From Gaoshiqia sediminis (GTDB lineage: Bacteria; Bacteroidota; Bacteroidia; Bacteroidales; Prolixibacteraceae): DNA of 57,125 nucleotides. A model generated the notes under the pieces. That model was not told the origin of the DNA and made no database searches. It saw only the letters and a program-made list of their open reading frames with translations. Below are positions 6,920 through 15,234 of the stretch, piece by piece. Location: contig NZ_JAPAAF010000027.1 of the NCBI RefSeq assembly GCF_025907915.1, positions 1 through 57,125 of the forward strand. The letters are read 5' to 3'. A program made the translations under genes and the position numbers. Positions within the stretch are counted from its first letter, which is position 1; every line of letters starts with the position of its first letter.

Positions 6920-7459
6920 ATGAAAACAATTAATCGACTTTTTATCTTGCTGACTGTACTTTTTCTAAGCTCCTGTGAAGGAGAACAGGGGCCACCCGGG
7001 ATTCCCGGGCAAGACGGGATAAACCTGTTGGGCAGCGTGATCGAAATTGAGGGAACTTTCAGCGCTCAGAACGATTATTCGCTGTATTACGAATTTCCGA
7101 ATAACCTGGAGATTTACGACAGCGATCTGGTGCTGGTATATATCCTGTGGGACCAGACAGATGACGGAAACGGGAATGTCCTGGATATATGGCGCTTGCT
7201 GCCGCAAACAGTGGTGCTTCCTGAGGGCGTGCTGCAATACAATTTTGACTATACCGTGGCCGATGTGGAGATTTTCCTGAACTACACGTCGGATTACAGC
7301 GAGCTGTTACCGGCTGAAACCGATAACCAGGTATTTCGGATCGCTGTACTGCCGGCAGCCTACGCAGCCAACAAATCCATTGACCTGGCGGATATGAATG
7401 CGGTGATGAAGTCGTTGAAAAAGGATATCTCATCCGTTAAAAGATACGGGCTGCAATAG
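6920..7459 (+). CDS. Lipoprotein with a short collagen-like triplet segment
   Basis: The 179-aa protein has a hydrophobic signal (MKTINRLFILLTVLFLSSC) ending in a lipobox at Cys19. Four Gly-X-Y-like triplets follow directly (GEQGPPGIPGQDG), then a beta-rich domain of about 145 residues. Bacteroidota encode many lipoproteins of this plan, with a lipidated N-terminus, a collagen-like linker and a globular domain. The role is unknown; an outer-membrane or surface location is inferred. Its stop is 16 bp from the convergent folK stop. Confidence 0.7.
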   Translation: MKTINRLFILLTVLFLSSCEGEQGPPGIPGQDGINLLGSVIEIEGTFSAQNDYSLYYEFPNNLEIYDSDLVLVYILWDQTDDGNGNVLDIWRLLPQTVVLPEGVLQYNFDYTVADVEIFLNYTSDYSELLPAETDNQVFRIAVLPAAYAANKSIDLADMNAVMKSLKKDISSVKRYGLQ

Positions 7460-7474
7460 CCGGTAACCGGATAT

Positions 7475-7972
7475 TTACTGCCCCGGGCCACCGAGCTTTT
7501 TCACCGTCAGGTGGTCCGAGCAGTTTTCCAGCAACTCGATAATGCTCAGTTTAAAAACGGGGTGAACCTTGTCGGCTGCCACCTCGGCCAGGGGTTCCAG
7601 CACAAAACGCCGGTCGATCATGCGGGGGTGCGGAAGCTCCAGGTTGGGTTCGTGATACACCAGGTCATCATAAAAAAGCAAGTCGATATCGATCAGGCGG
7701 GAACTGTACCGTTCGGCCTTTCGTTCGCGCCCCAGCTCCAGTTCCACACGCTTGGTAACGGCCAAAACCGCTTCGGGGTCCATCTCCGTTTCGAGTACAA
7801 CTACCTGGTTCCAAAACAAATCGTCGGACTGAAAGCCCCAGGGCTCTGTTTCGTACATGGATGACAGCTGAACAATTTCGCCCAATTCTTCTGCCAACCG
7901 GGTACGTGCATGCCGAAAAATTTGTGCCTTGTCGCCCAGGTTTCCACCCAACAATAAAAAAAGCCTCGCCAT
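7475..7972 (-). CDS. folK: 2-amino-4-hydroxy-6-hydroxymethyldihydropteridine diphosphokinase
   Basis: The 165-aa enzyme transfers pyrophosphate from ATP to 6-hydroxymethyl-7,8-dihydropterin in folate synthesis. Signature motifs: LLLGGNLGDK at the N-terminus, SSMYETEPWGF, RYSSRLIDIDLLFYDD (the HPPK signature with the metal-binding Asp pair) and LPHPRMIDRRFVLEPLAEVA. Length and motif spacing are typical. It is divergent from sppA, and a TAnnTTTG box (TAGCTTTG, minus strand, 8031-8038) is about 60 bp upstream. Confidence 0.95.
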   Translation of the reverse strand: MARLFLLLGGNLGDKAQIFRHARTRLAEELGEIVQLSSMYETEPWGFQSDDLFWNQVVVLETEMDPEAVLAVTKRVELELGRERKAERYSSRLIDIDLLFYDDLVYHEPNLELPHPRMIDRRFVLEPLAEVAADKVHPVFKLSIIELLENCSDHLTVKKLGGPGQ

Positions 7973-8030
7973 CTTTTGAACAAAATTGTAATCAAATAAG
8001 TAAATTCGTACAAATAAAAAATTGAAGCTA

Positions 8031-8038
8031 CAAAGCTA
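8031..8038 (-). promoter_or_regulatory. Bacteroidota-type -7 box for folK
   Basis: The minus strand reads TAGCTTTG, matching TAnnTTTG, in the 92-bp divergent spacer between folK and sppA. No good -33 TTTG is seen at the expected spacing. Confidence 0.4.
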
Positions 8039-8064
8039 AAAACACAAAACAATAAATCACTACT

Positions 8065-9840
8065 ATGAAAGACTTTTTAAAATTTACGCTGGCATCGGTC
8101 ATAGGCGTTCTGTTGGCAGGTTTCGTGGGCATGTTGTTGCTCATTGTCACCTTCTCGGCCATCCTGTCCTTATCGGAACAGCCGGTAGATGTGAAAGATA
8201 AAACGTTGCTGATGTTGAAACTCGACCATAAGATTGTGGAGCGATCGGATAAAAATCCGCTGAACGACTTGGAACTGCCCGGCATTTCCGGTCCCCGGCA
8301 AACCGGCCTGGACGATATCCTGGCCTGTATTGAAAAAGCAAAAACCGACGACCGCATCCGGGGCATCTACCTGAACCCATCCGAAATTGATGCCGGCCTG
8401 GCGACCCTGGAAGAAATCCGCCATGCACTTGCCGACTTTAAAGAATCGGGCAAGTTTGTGTATGCCTATGGGGAAGCGTGGTCGCAAAAAGCCTTTTACC
8501 TGGTGTCGGTAGCCGACAAGGTGGTACTTAACCCCAAGGGAATGATCGACTTCAAAGGACTCAGCGCCCAACGTAGTTTTTTCAAAAAAGCCCTGGAAAA
8601 AGTTGGCGTGGAGGTGCAGGTCATCCGCCACGGAAAGTTTAAGGCAGCGGTGGAGCCCTTCATGCTCGAAAAGATGAGCCCGGAAAACCGGCTGCAAACC
8701 GAAACCTATATGGGCAGCATCTGGAACCAATTGCTGGCCGACATCTCGGCATCGCGCCAGCTGAGCATAGATGAGCTGAACGATCTGGCCGATGGCGTGA
8801 CTACTTTCCAACGAGCTGACTACCTGATGGCGCAAGGGCTGGTGGACACCCTGCTATACAAGGATGAAGTGATCAACGACCTGAAAGAGCTGACCAGCAT
8901 CCGAGAAAACAGCGACCTGCGGGTGATTGACGTGAAGAAATACGCGCAGGCACCCGTGAAAACAGACGGGAAAGGGCTGGCACGCGATAAAATTGCCGTG
9001 ATTTATGCCAACGGCGACATTGGCATGGGCACCGATGGAAGCGGCACGGGCATCGATCCCGAAGAAATTTCGCGCACCATCCGCGAAGCCCGCCGCGATT
9101 CATCCATCAAGGCCATCGTGCTGCGTATCAATTCGCCGGGAGGCAGCGCTTACGGTTCGGAAGTGATTTGGCGCGAAGTGAAACTGGCGGCAGAAACCAA
9201 ACCGGTCATCGCCTCCATGAGCGATGTGGCGGCCTCGGGCGGTTACTACATTGCCGCCGCCGCCCATACCATCATGGCCGACCGCACCACCATCACCGGC
9301 TCCATCGGTATTTTCGGGCTCATCCCCAATGCCGGGGAACTGCTCAACGATAAACTCGGGATCACGCAGGATGTGGTGAACACGAACGAACATTCCGACA
9401 TCCTCTCGCTGACCCGCAAACTGACCGATTTTGAGCTGGAACTGCTCCAAAATTATATCGAGGACGGCTACGACACGTTTATCGGGCGCGTGGCTGAAGG
9501 ACGGAAAATGACCAAGGAAGAGGTGGACGCCATTGGCCAGGGCCGCGTTTGGTCGGCCGAAAACGCGTTGGACAACCGGCTGATTGACTTGTACGGCGGT
9601 GTGAACGACGCCATCAAACTGGCCGCCGACATGAGCGAAACGGAACGCTACCGCGTGATTCAACTGCCCAAAATAAAAGACCCGCTCGAAGAATGGCTGA
9701 AAGAACTTTCGGGAACAGCACGTATGCGCTTGCTGAAGTCTGAGCTGGGCGACCACTACCCGATCTACAAACAATTAAAGTCCCTGACCCGGACGCGCGG
9801 CATCCTCACCCGGCTTCCGTATGATATTCAGATCAACTAA
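8065..9840 (+). CDS. sppA: Signal peptide peptidase SppA, 67-kDa type
   Basis: The 591-aa membrane protease degrades cleaved signal peptides. One N-terminal membrane helix (about residues 5-35) anchors two tandem S49 domains. The general-base Lys is in HGKFKAAVEPF (Lys193) in the first half, and the nucleophile Ser is in SDVAASGGYYIAA (Ser391) in the second, the Ser/Lys arrangement of E. coli-type SppA. GSIGIFGLIPN and RVWSAENALDNRLIDLYGG are also typical. A strong terminator follows at 9875-9911, separating it from lpxK. Confidence 0.95.
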   Translation: MKDFLKFTLASVIGVLLAGFVGMLLLIVTFSAILSLSEQPVDVKDKTLLMLKLDHKIVERSDKNPLNDLELPGISGPRQTGLDDILACIEKAKTDDRIRGIYLNPSEIDAGLATLEEIRHALADFKESGKFVYAYGEAWSQKAFYLVSVADKVVLNPKGMIDFKGLSAQRSFFKKALEKVGVEVQVIRHGKFKAAVEPFMLEKMSPENRLQTETYMGSIWNQLLADISASRQLSIDELNDLADGVTTFQRADYLMAQGLVDTLLYKDEVINDLKELTSIRENSDLRVIDVKKYAQAPVKTDGKGLARDKIAVIYANGDIGMGTDGSGTGIDPEEISRTIREARRDSSIKAIVLRINSPGGSAYGSEVIWREVKLAAETKPVIASMSDVAASGGYYIAAAAHTIMADRTTITGSIGIFGLIPNAGELLNDKLGITQDVVNTNEHSDILSLTRKLTDFELELLQNYIEDGYDTFIGRVAEGRKMTKEEVDAIGQGRVWSAENALDNRLIDLYGGVNDAIKLAADMSETERYRVIQLPKIKDPLEEWLKELSGTARMRLLKSELGDHYPIYKQLKSLTRTRGILTRLPYDIQIN

Positions 9841-9874
9841 GGTCACGGACCTATTTAAATCGCTTTAATACCCT

Positions 9875-9911
9875 AAAAAGAAGTTGTCTTTCCCGGACAG
9901 CTTCTTTTTTT
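9875..9911 (+). terminator. Rho-independent terminator of sppA
   Basis: The stem pairs AAAAAGAAG and TGTC with GACA and CTTCTTTTT across one mismatch, with a 7-nt loop and a T-tract into 9911. Confidence 0.8.
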
Positions 9912-9951
9912 ATGGTCGATTTTTGGTAACTTCGTATCTCAATTCCACTTT

Positions 9952-11055
9952 ATGCTGAAACCATTTTTATACCTGCTTTCGCTTGGTTACGGGCTGGCAG
10001 TTTATCTGCGAAACGCCTTTTACGACTACAACCTGCTGAAATCAACCGAATTTGAGATACCGGTAATTTCAATTGGCAACATTACCGTTGGCGGAACCGG
10101 AAAAACCCCCCATACCGAATATCTGGTGGAGCTGCTGAAAAAGCATGTGCGGGTGGCCACCCTGAGCCGCGGGTACAAACGGAAAACGAAGGGGTTTCTG
10201 CTGGTGCAACCGGAATCGGATGTGGCCAGCGTGGGCGACGAACCGCTGCAAATAAAACGGAAGTTTCCGGAAGTAACCGTGGCCGTGGATGAAAAACGGG
10301 TGCATGGCATACAAACCTTACTGAACGATGAAAACCAAACCCCCGATGTTATTTTGCTGGACGACGCCTTTCAGCACCGCAGCGTCACTCCTGGCATCAA
10401 CATTCTATTAATTGACTACAACCGCCCGATCGATAAGGACCACTTGCTCCCCTGGGGGCGCCTTCGCGAGCGGAAATACCAGCGACGACGGGCCAACGTA
10501 ATCATCTACACCAAATGCCCCGATGAGATCACACCCATTACCCGGCGCATCATCATGAAAGATGTGAACCTTCGCCCGTATCAATCGCTGTATTTCACGA
10601 CGATGATATATGGCACACCCCAGCCGGTATTTCCCGCCCTGGCCAGGCCCATGCCCGATTTTCACGAAAAACGGGTTTCCACGCTGATGCTTTCGGGTAT
10701 CGCCAATCCGGACCAGTTCCGCAATTACCTGTCGTCCAAGACAAATTTGCTGGATGAACTGGTTTTTGAAGACCATCATGAATTTACCGCAAAAGACTTT
10801 GGCCTGATTGCTCAAAAATATGATCAGCTGAAAAACCGCGAAGCCTTTGTTTTGACCACGGAGAAAGACGCGGTGCGGCTGCAAAACGAGAACGCTTTGC
10901 CCGACGAGCTGAAAGCGAGCCTGTATTTTGTGCCGGTGAAGATTAAATTTTTGGACAGTGAAGGAAAAAGTTTTGACAAAAAAATAGTAGGCTATGTTAA
11001 AGACAATCGAAGCAACCGCGCGCTATATCACCGAAAAGATCAAGCAACAACCTAA
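9952..11055 (+). CDS. lpxK: Tetraacyldisaccharide 4'-kinase
   Basis: The 367-aa inner-membrane kinase phosphorylates the 4' position of the lipid A precursor. The N-terminal hydrophobic segment (PFLYLLSLGYGLAVYLRN) fits the membrane-binding helix. IGNITVGGTGKTPHTEYLVELL carries the P-loop (GGTGKT, residues 47-52), and LLDDAFQHRSVTPGINILLIDYNRP is the conserved DDGFQH-like motif. The gene continues 62 bp past the punA start, so the two are translationally interlocked. It implies an LPS-type outer membrane. Confidence 0.93.
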   Translation: MLKPFLYLLSLGYGLAVYLRNAFYDYNLLKSTEFEIPVISIGNITVGGTGKTPHTEYLVELLKKHVRVATLSRGYKRKTKGFLLVQPESDVASVGDEPLQIKRKFPEVTVAVDEKRVHGIQTLLNDENQTPDVILLDDAFQHRSVTPGINILLIDYNRPIDKDHLLPWGRLRERKYQRRRANVIIYTKCPDEITPITRRIIMKDVNLRPYQSLYFTTMIYGTPQPVFPALARPMPDFHEKRVSTLMLSGIANPDQFRNYLSSKTNLLDELVFEDHHEFTAKDFGLIAQKYDQLKNREAFVLTTEKDAVRLQNENALPDELKASLYFVPVKIKFLDSEGKSFDKKIVGYVKDNRSNRALYHRKDQATT

Positions 11056-11806
11056 GGTTGGCATTATCCTCGGTTCCGGGCTGGGTGGCCTGGTCAACGA
11101 AATTAAAATTGAACAGGAAATTCCCTACAGCACGATACCTAACTTTCCGGTTTCGACAGTTGACGGGCACAACGGCCACCTGATATTTGGCGAATTGGGC
11201 GGCAAGAAAATCCTGGCCATGCAAGGCCGGTTTCATTATTACGAAGGATATACGATGAAAGAAGTCACCTTCCCGGTGCGGGTCATGAAAATGATTGGGA
11301 TCAACCACCTGTTTGTATCGAATGCGACCGGCGGGCTCAACCCCGACTTCAAAATCGGCGACCTGATGATCATCAGCGACCACATCAACATGTTCCCGGA
11401 ACACCCCCTCCACGGAACCAACCAGGACGCCTTGGGGCCACGTTTCCCCGATATGAGCCAGGCTTACAATAAAGAATTGCGGCAAAAAGCCAAGTTTATT
11501 GCCCTGAAAAACAAGATCGAAATCAAGGAAGGCGTGTATGTCGGCGTGCAGGGGCCTACCTTCGAGACACCCGCCGAATACAAAATGTTCCGCATTCTGG
11601 GCGGCGATGTCGTGGGCATGTCCACCGTGCCCGAAGTGATCGTGGCCCGCCATATGGACATGAAGGTGTTTGGTATTTCCATTGTTACCGATAGCGGTGT
11701 GCCCGGCGAAATCGTTGAAATTTCGCACGAGGAAGTGCAGGAAGTGGCCATGAAATCGGAACCCCAAATGACCCTGATCCTAAAAAATTTGATTGCCGAA
11801 ATTTAA
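10994..11806 (+). CDS. punA: Purine nucleoside phosphorylase (trimeric, PNP/MTAP family)
   Basis: The 270-aa enzyme cleaves purine ribonucleosides with phosphate to base and ribose-1-phosphate. Motifs: GIILGSGLGGL (phosphate loop), HNGHLIFGELGGKKILAMQGRFHYYEGY, VSNATGGLNPDFKIGDLMIISDHIN, GVYVGVQGPTFETPAEYKMFRILGGDVVGMSTVPEV split by the substrate site, and SIVTDSG. The only reasonable start, ATG 10994, lies inside lpxK. The lpxK-punA pairing is, as I recall, conserved in Bacteroidota. Confidence 0.93.
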   Translation: MLKTIEATARYITEKIKQQPKVGIILGSGLGGLVNEIKIEQEIPYSTIPNFPVSTVDGHNGHLIFGELGGKKILAMQGRFHYYEGYTMKEVTFPVRVMKMIGINHLFVSNATGGLNPDFKIGDLMIISDHINMFPEHPLHGTNQDALGPRFPDMSQAYNKELRQKAKFIALKNKIEIKEGVYVGVQGPTFETPAEYKMFRILGGDVVGMSTVPEVIVARHMDMKVFGISIVTDSGVPGEIVEISHEEVQEVAMKSEPQMTLILKNLIAEI

Positions 11807-11812
11807 CCGACC

Positions 11813-12769
11813 ATGAAACTACCGGAGTTTACCGACATTGAAAAAGCGCATGAGCTGATCAAACCGTTTATCCACCGCACCCCGGTGCTCACCTCGATTT
11901 CCATCAACGAAATGACGGGTGGTGATTTGTACTTCAAATGCGAAAACCTACAAAAGGTGGGCGCTTTCAAGTTTCGAGGGGCGTGCAATGCCGTGTTTTC
12001 GTTAACCGATGAGCAGGCGGCCCACGGAGTGTGTACCCATTCGTCGGGGAACCACGCGGCGGCGCTGGCATTGGCGGCCCGTATGCGCGGCATTCCGGCT
12101 TATATTGTGATGCCCGAAACAGCCCCCGAAATTAAGAAGAAGGCGGTGGAAGGCTACGGGGCAGAAATCACTTTTTGCCAGCCTACGTTGGAAGCCCGTG
12201 AGACTACTTTGGCCCGGGTGGCCGAAAAGACCGGCGCCATCGAGATTCACCCGTACAACAATATCCAGGTGATTTGCGGACAAGGTACAGCAGCCAAAGA
12301 GTTGATCGAAGATGCAGGCCGGTTCGACATCCTCCTGTGCCCCATTGGCGGCGGCGGCTTGCTCAGCGGGACTGCCATCACCGGACGCGCAATGAACCCG
12401 AAAGGGTTGGTGATTGCCGCCGAACCCGAAGGGGCCGACGATGCCTGCCGATCGTTTCATGCCAACAAACTGATCCCTTCTATCAACCCGAAAACCATTG
12501 CCGACGGTCTACTGACCTCGGTGGGCGAAATTAATTTCCGCATCATCCGTCGCAAGACCGACGAAATTGTCACCGTGTCGGAACGAGGCATCGTGCGAGC
12601 CATGCGACTGGTTTGGGAACGCATGAAAATCATCATCGAACCTTCATCGGCTGTCCCGCTGGCTGCCATTCTTGAAAATAAAGTGGACGTGCGCGGCAAA
12701 AAGGTAGGTATCATCCTCAGCGGCGGCAATGTGGATTTGGAGAAGCTGCCGTTTCACGAGCTGCTGTAA
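11813..12769 (+). CDS. Threonine dehydratase / serine racemase-like PLP enzyme
   Basis: The 318-aa fold-type II PLP enzyme has the Schiff-base Lys53 in GAFKFRGA, the substrate loop SSGNHAAALALAA, the PLP phosphate loop GGGGLLSGTAI and the C-terminal SGGNVD. It has no ACT regulatory domain. It therefore resembles catabolic threonine ammonia-lyase, serine racemase or L-threo-3-hydroxyaspartate ammonia-lyase rather than biosynthetic IlvA; sequence alone does not fix which. It starts 6 bp after punA and is probably co-transcribed with lpxK-punA. In Bacteroides I recall thiL near punA, so the neighbour here differs. Confidence 0.85.
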   Translation: MKLPEFTDIEKAHELIKPFIHRTPVLTSISINEMTGGDLYFKCENLQKVGAFKFRGACNAVFSLTDEQAAHGVCTHSSGNHAAALALAARMRGIPAYIVMPETAPEIKKKAVEGYGAEITFCQPTLEARETTLARVAEKTGAIEIHPYNNIQVICGQGTAAKELIEDAGRFDILLCPIGGGGLLSGTAITGRAMNPKGLVIAAEPEGADDACRSFHANKLIPSINPKTIADGLLTSVGEINFRIIRRKTDEIVTVSERGIVRAMRLVWERMKIIIEPSSAVPLAAILENKVDVRGKKVGIILSGGNVDLEKLPFHELL

Positions 12770-12989
12770 TCTGTAAAACAAGTTGTTGCCATACCGGGCC
12801 TCCCAGTTTAATTTCGGGCCTTGACATCCGGGTGCTGGCCTCCCCGGGTATTTTTGCGGTCATTTACGGTCGTTTGATCGCCATTCCTTTCTTTTTATGC
12901 CACCCAATGACCCTGGATGACTTAATGATACATTCTACCTTCGGTTTAGTAATACACAGGGTATTCATTTTCGGTTTTTTTCAGAAAAG

Positions 12990-13445
12990 TCACCCTACCT
13001 TTTTCCGCATCAGCAGGGCCTTGCTGCCATTTTTATAGTAGGCGGGGCGTTCGCCAAAAACTTCAAAACCCTGCTGTTTATACAAACAAACTGCCGGTTC
13101 GTTAAACGCACTTACTTCCAACGTCAGGTAGCTAATTCCGTAGGTCTGGGCACGTTTCCCGGCTTCGGCCAATAGCAGGCGGGCCAGTCCTTTTCCCCGG
13201 TGGCGTGGCGAAACAGCCAGTGAGTAAATGCGCAAGCCGGAGCTGTTTTTTCGTTTCAGCAAAACAATAAAGGCAGTGATTTCGCCGGCTTCTTCCGTGA
13301 GCAAAAAATCAGCCTTGGCCCGGGTGGACAAATAGCGAAGTTGTTGCCGGGAAAAGCTTTCTTCGTTGAAACACAATTCTTCCAAGTGGAGAAGCTGCTC
13401 CAAATCCTGGCTGCGTGCCTGCCGTATTTGTGTTGCCCCTTCCAT
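12990..13445 (-). CDS. GNAT-family N-acetyltransferase (RimI-like)
   Basis: The 151-aa single-domain GNAT has the acetyl-CoA pyrophosphate loop RHRGKGLARLLL, preceded by the beta-4 strand IYSLAVSP. A C-terminal YLTLEVSAFNEPAVCLYKQQGF is typical of RimI-like enzymes. Its ATG overlaps the stop of the upstream ATP-grasp gene (TAATG), which indicates translational coupling and a shared function. It probably acetylates an alpha-amino group on a peptide or small product of the ATP-grasp enzyme, rather than ribosomal protein S18; this is inferred from the pairing. Confidence 0.8.
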   Translation of the reverse strand: MEGATQIRQARSQDLEQLLHLEELCFNEESFSRQQLRYLSTRAKADFLLTEEAGEITAFIVLLKRKNSSGLRIYSLAVSPRHRGKGLARLLLAEAGKRAQTYGISYLTLEVSAFNEPAVCLYKQQGFEVFGERPAYYKNGSKALLMRKKVG

Positions 13446-14917
13446 TACTTCCGTCCTTTCTGTTCCATGCGGGTGGCGAATTCGCGTAAAATGCGGCGGT
13501 ACAGTTCATCGCCCAAAATATCATCTTCCACCCCCTGATCGATGGATGGATTATCGTTTACCTCGATGACCACCGACCGGCCGTTCACCTCTTTCAGATC
13601 AACACCATAAAGCCCTTTACCAATCAACGATGCGGCTTTTACAGCATTGCGAACCACATGTTTGGGCACCTTGCTGATCGGGACCGATTCGTACGCCCCG
13701 GATTTCGGCTTGCCGGGATCCTGATGATTATAAATCTGCCAGTGTCCGCGTGCCATATAATATTTGCAGGCATACAACGGTTCGCCATTGATGATACCGA
13801 TGCGCCAATCGAAACTGGTGGGCACAAACTCCTGCGCCAGGAAAACCGAGGTTTTTTCGGAAAGCAGTTCGAGCGCCCGGACATATTCCTGTTCGTTGCC
13901 CACCTTGTGCATCCCGATGGAAAAAGAGCCATCCGGGACTTTCAGTATGATAGGCGTTCCCAGAAACCCGCTGATCTCGGCAAAGGAAGCCAGGTTATTT
14001 TTAAAAATGAGCTTCGACTTGGGCGTGGGAATTCCTTCCCGCTCCAGCAATTCTTTCAGATAAACCTTATTGGTGCAGCGGATAATCGACAGCGGATCGT
14101 CGATCACAACCATGTCGGCCTGCCAGGCCTTTTGCGAAAGGTGGTAGGTAATATGATTCAGTGCGGTGGTTTGCCTGATGAAAAGTCCATCGAACTCCAG
14201 CAGGCGCGTGGTGTCCTCTTCCGTAATCAGCTCGGCGTTGATGTTCAGCTTTTTGGCCTGGCTGATGAATTTATTGAGAGCAGCCTTGTTACTTGGCGGC
14301 AGTTGTTCGGCAGGATCGTGCAAAATAGCCAGATCGAAACGGCTGGCTTTATGATGGCGGGGTTGCCGCCAAATTTTCTGGCTGAAGTTGTCCAGCGCCT
14401 GGGCAAACAAATCCTGCCGGGCATCGTCCAGCTCGTTCAGGCTAAGTAAACGCACCGAATCAATCTGGTTGCGGGAGCGGTTGGCAAAAGTTACCCGCAG
14501 CAACGGACAGGGAAACTGCTCGAAAATAAAGCGGGCAATCTTGTTCAGTTCCGGTTCTTTGGTGGTCCCGAAATAGATGTCAACCTCATAAAAGTCGCGG
14601 TCGTTGGATTCGCGGCCTTGCATCCATTTGTAACAGATTTTTTGCAGCGAGTCGTCCATCCGGGTCAGGGCGCCACTTTCCAGCCGGTTCAGGATATCTA
14701 CATCCGGCAACACCTTATGACCACGGGCCTGCGCCAGTAGTGAACAATAATAACCTTCGGAATGATAATCAAGCTTGCTGCACAAATTGATGACCAGCAG
14801 CGGGTGTTTACTCAGATGTTCATTCTGCAGGTAGTCAGCGGCAGTTGCCAGCGATTCCGTTTCGTAGTATGGTTTCCACTGTGCGAATGAATCCAGGAGG
14901 ATCAGAGTTGATTGCAT
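13445..14917 (-). CDS. RimK-like ATP-grasp ligase with N-terminal RLAN-type domain
   Basis: The 490-aa protein has two parts. Residues 1-190 form a Rossmann-like domain resembling RLAN (RimK-like ATP-grasp N-terminal). Residues 200-490 form an ATP-grasp ligase: KLIFKNNLASFAEISGF, GTPIILKVPDGSFSIGMHKV (ATP-lid lysine region), VFLAQEFVPTSFDWRIGIINGE, GLYGVDLKEVNGRSVVIEVNDNPSID (metal-binding Glu/Asn). Such enzymes form amide or peptide bonds through an acyl-phosphate, often adding glutamate. It is coupled to the GNAT gene by a TAATG overlap. The product is unknown. Confidence 0.8.
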   Translation of the reverse strand: MQSTLILLDSFAQWKPYYETESLATAADYLQNEHLSKHPLLVINLCSKLDYHSEGYYCSLLAQARGHKVLPDVDILNRLESGALTRMDDSLQKICYKWMQGRESNDRDFYEVDIYFGTTKEPELNKIARFIFEQFPCPLLRVTFANRSRNQIDSVRLLSLNELDDARQDLFAQALDNFSQKIWRQPRHHKASRFDLAILHDPAEQLPPSNKAALNKFISQAKKLNINAELITEEDTTRLLEFDGLFIRQTTALNHITYHLSQKAWQADMVVIDDPLSIIRCTNKVYLKELLEREGIPTPKSKLIFKNNLASFAEISGFLGTPIILKVPDGSFSIGMHKVGNEQEYVRALELLSEKTSVFLAQEFVPTSFDWRIGIINGEPLYACKYYMARGHWQIYNHQDPGKPKSGAYESVPISKVPKHVVRNAVKAASLIGKGLYGVDLKEVNGRSVVIEVNDNPSIDQGVEDDILGDELYRRILREFATRMEQKGRK

Positions 14918-15073
14918 TACAAATTTTCGTCAAAAAAAAATAATTGATGCTCTATTTACATGATTTTCTTATTTCCGGCAGATCGCCTCCCCGTATTTCC
15001 CGGGAACAGCAATACCCGCACAGAATACTAAATTACAGCAACTTACAAAAGAACAAAACCTTGTATTTCTGCC

Positions 15074-15085
15074 GTACAATTGTAC
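15074..15085. promoter_or_regulatory. Palindrome GTACAATTGTAC
   Basis: A perfect 12-bp inverted repeat about 160 bp upstream of the ATP-grasp start. Its TTGTAC half-site loosely resembles GTTTGTAGTACAAAC at 15201-15215. It could be an operator, but a single palindrome this short can also occur by chance. Confidence 0.35.
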
Positions 15086-15170
15086 GCAATTTATTGAAAG
15101 GTTGTCCTGTTGCAGCATTTTTTTTCCAATAAAATGATGTATCAAAGATTCTCTGAAATTACTCCCTGAA

Positions 15171-15222
15171 TTATTTGGTTTGCATTGCAAACCTTATTAA
15201 GTTTGTAGTACAAACCAAATAA
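15171..15222 (+). promoter_or_regulatory. Nested palindromic operators overlapping a Bacteroidota promoter
   Basis: Three inverted repeats are stacked: GGTTTGC/GCAAACC with a 3-nt spacer (15177-15193), GTTTGTA/TACAAAC with a 1-nt spacer (15201-15215), and a perfect 12-bp outer pair TTATTTGGTTTG/CAAACCAAATAA (15171-15182 and 15211-15222). Within them lie a -33 TTTG (15174-15177) and a -7 TAAGTTTG (15198-15205), 20 bp apart, an ideal TTTG/TAnnTTTG promoter. A dimeric repressor bound here would block transcription. The obvious candidate is the winged-helix protein encoded as the second gene downstream. Confidence 0.7.
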
Positions 15223-15234
15223 AACCAACTTGTC

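Larger units (their letters stand above)
14918..15234. other. Divergent regulatory region with palindromes
   Basis: The 317-bp spacer lies between the ATP-grasp gene (minus strand) and the membrane protein gene (plus strand). It holds a perfect 12-bp palindrome GTACAATTGTAC at 15074-15085 and the nested palindrome cluster at 15171-15222. No gene is credible in it. Confidence 0.65.

Noticed and set aside
12832-13038. 68-aa hydrophobic frame on the plus strand
   Set aside because: It overlaps the end of the GNAT gene and has no supporting start context.
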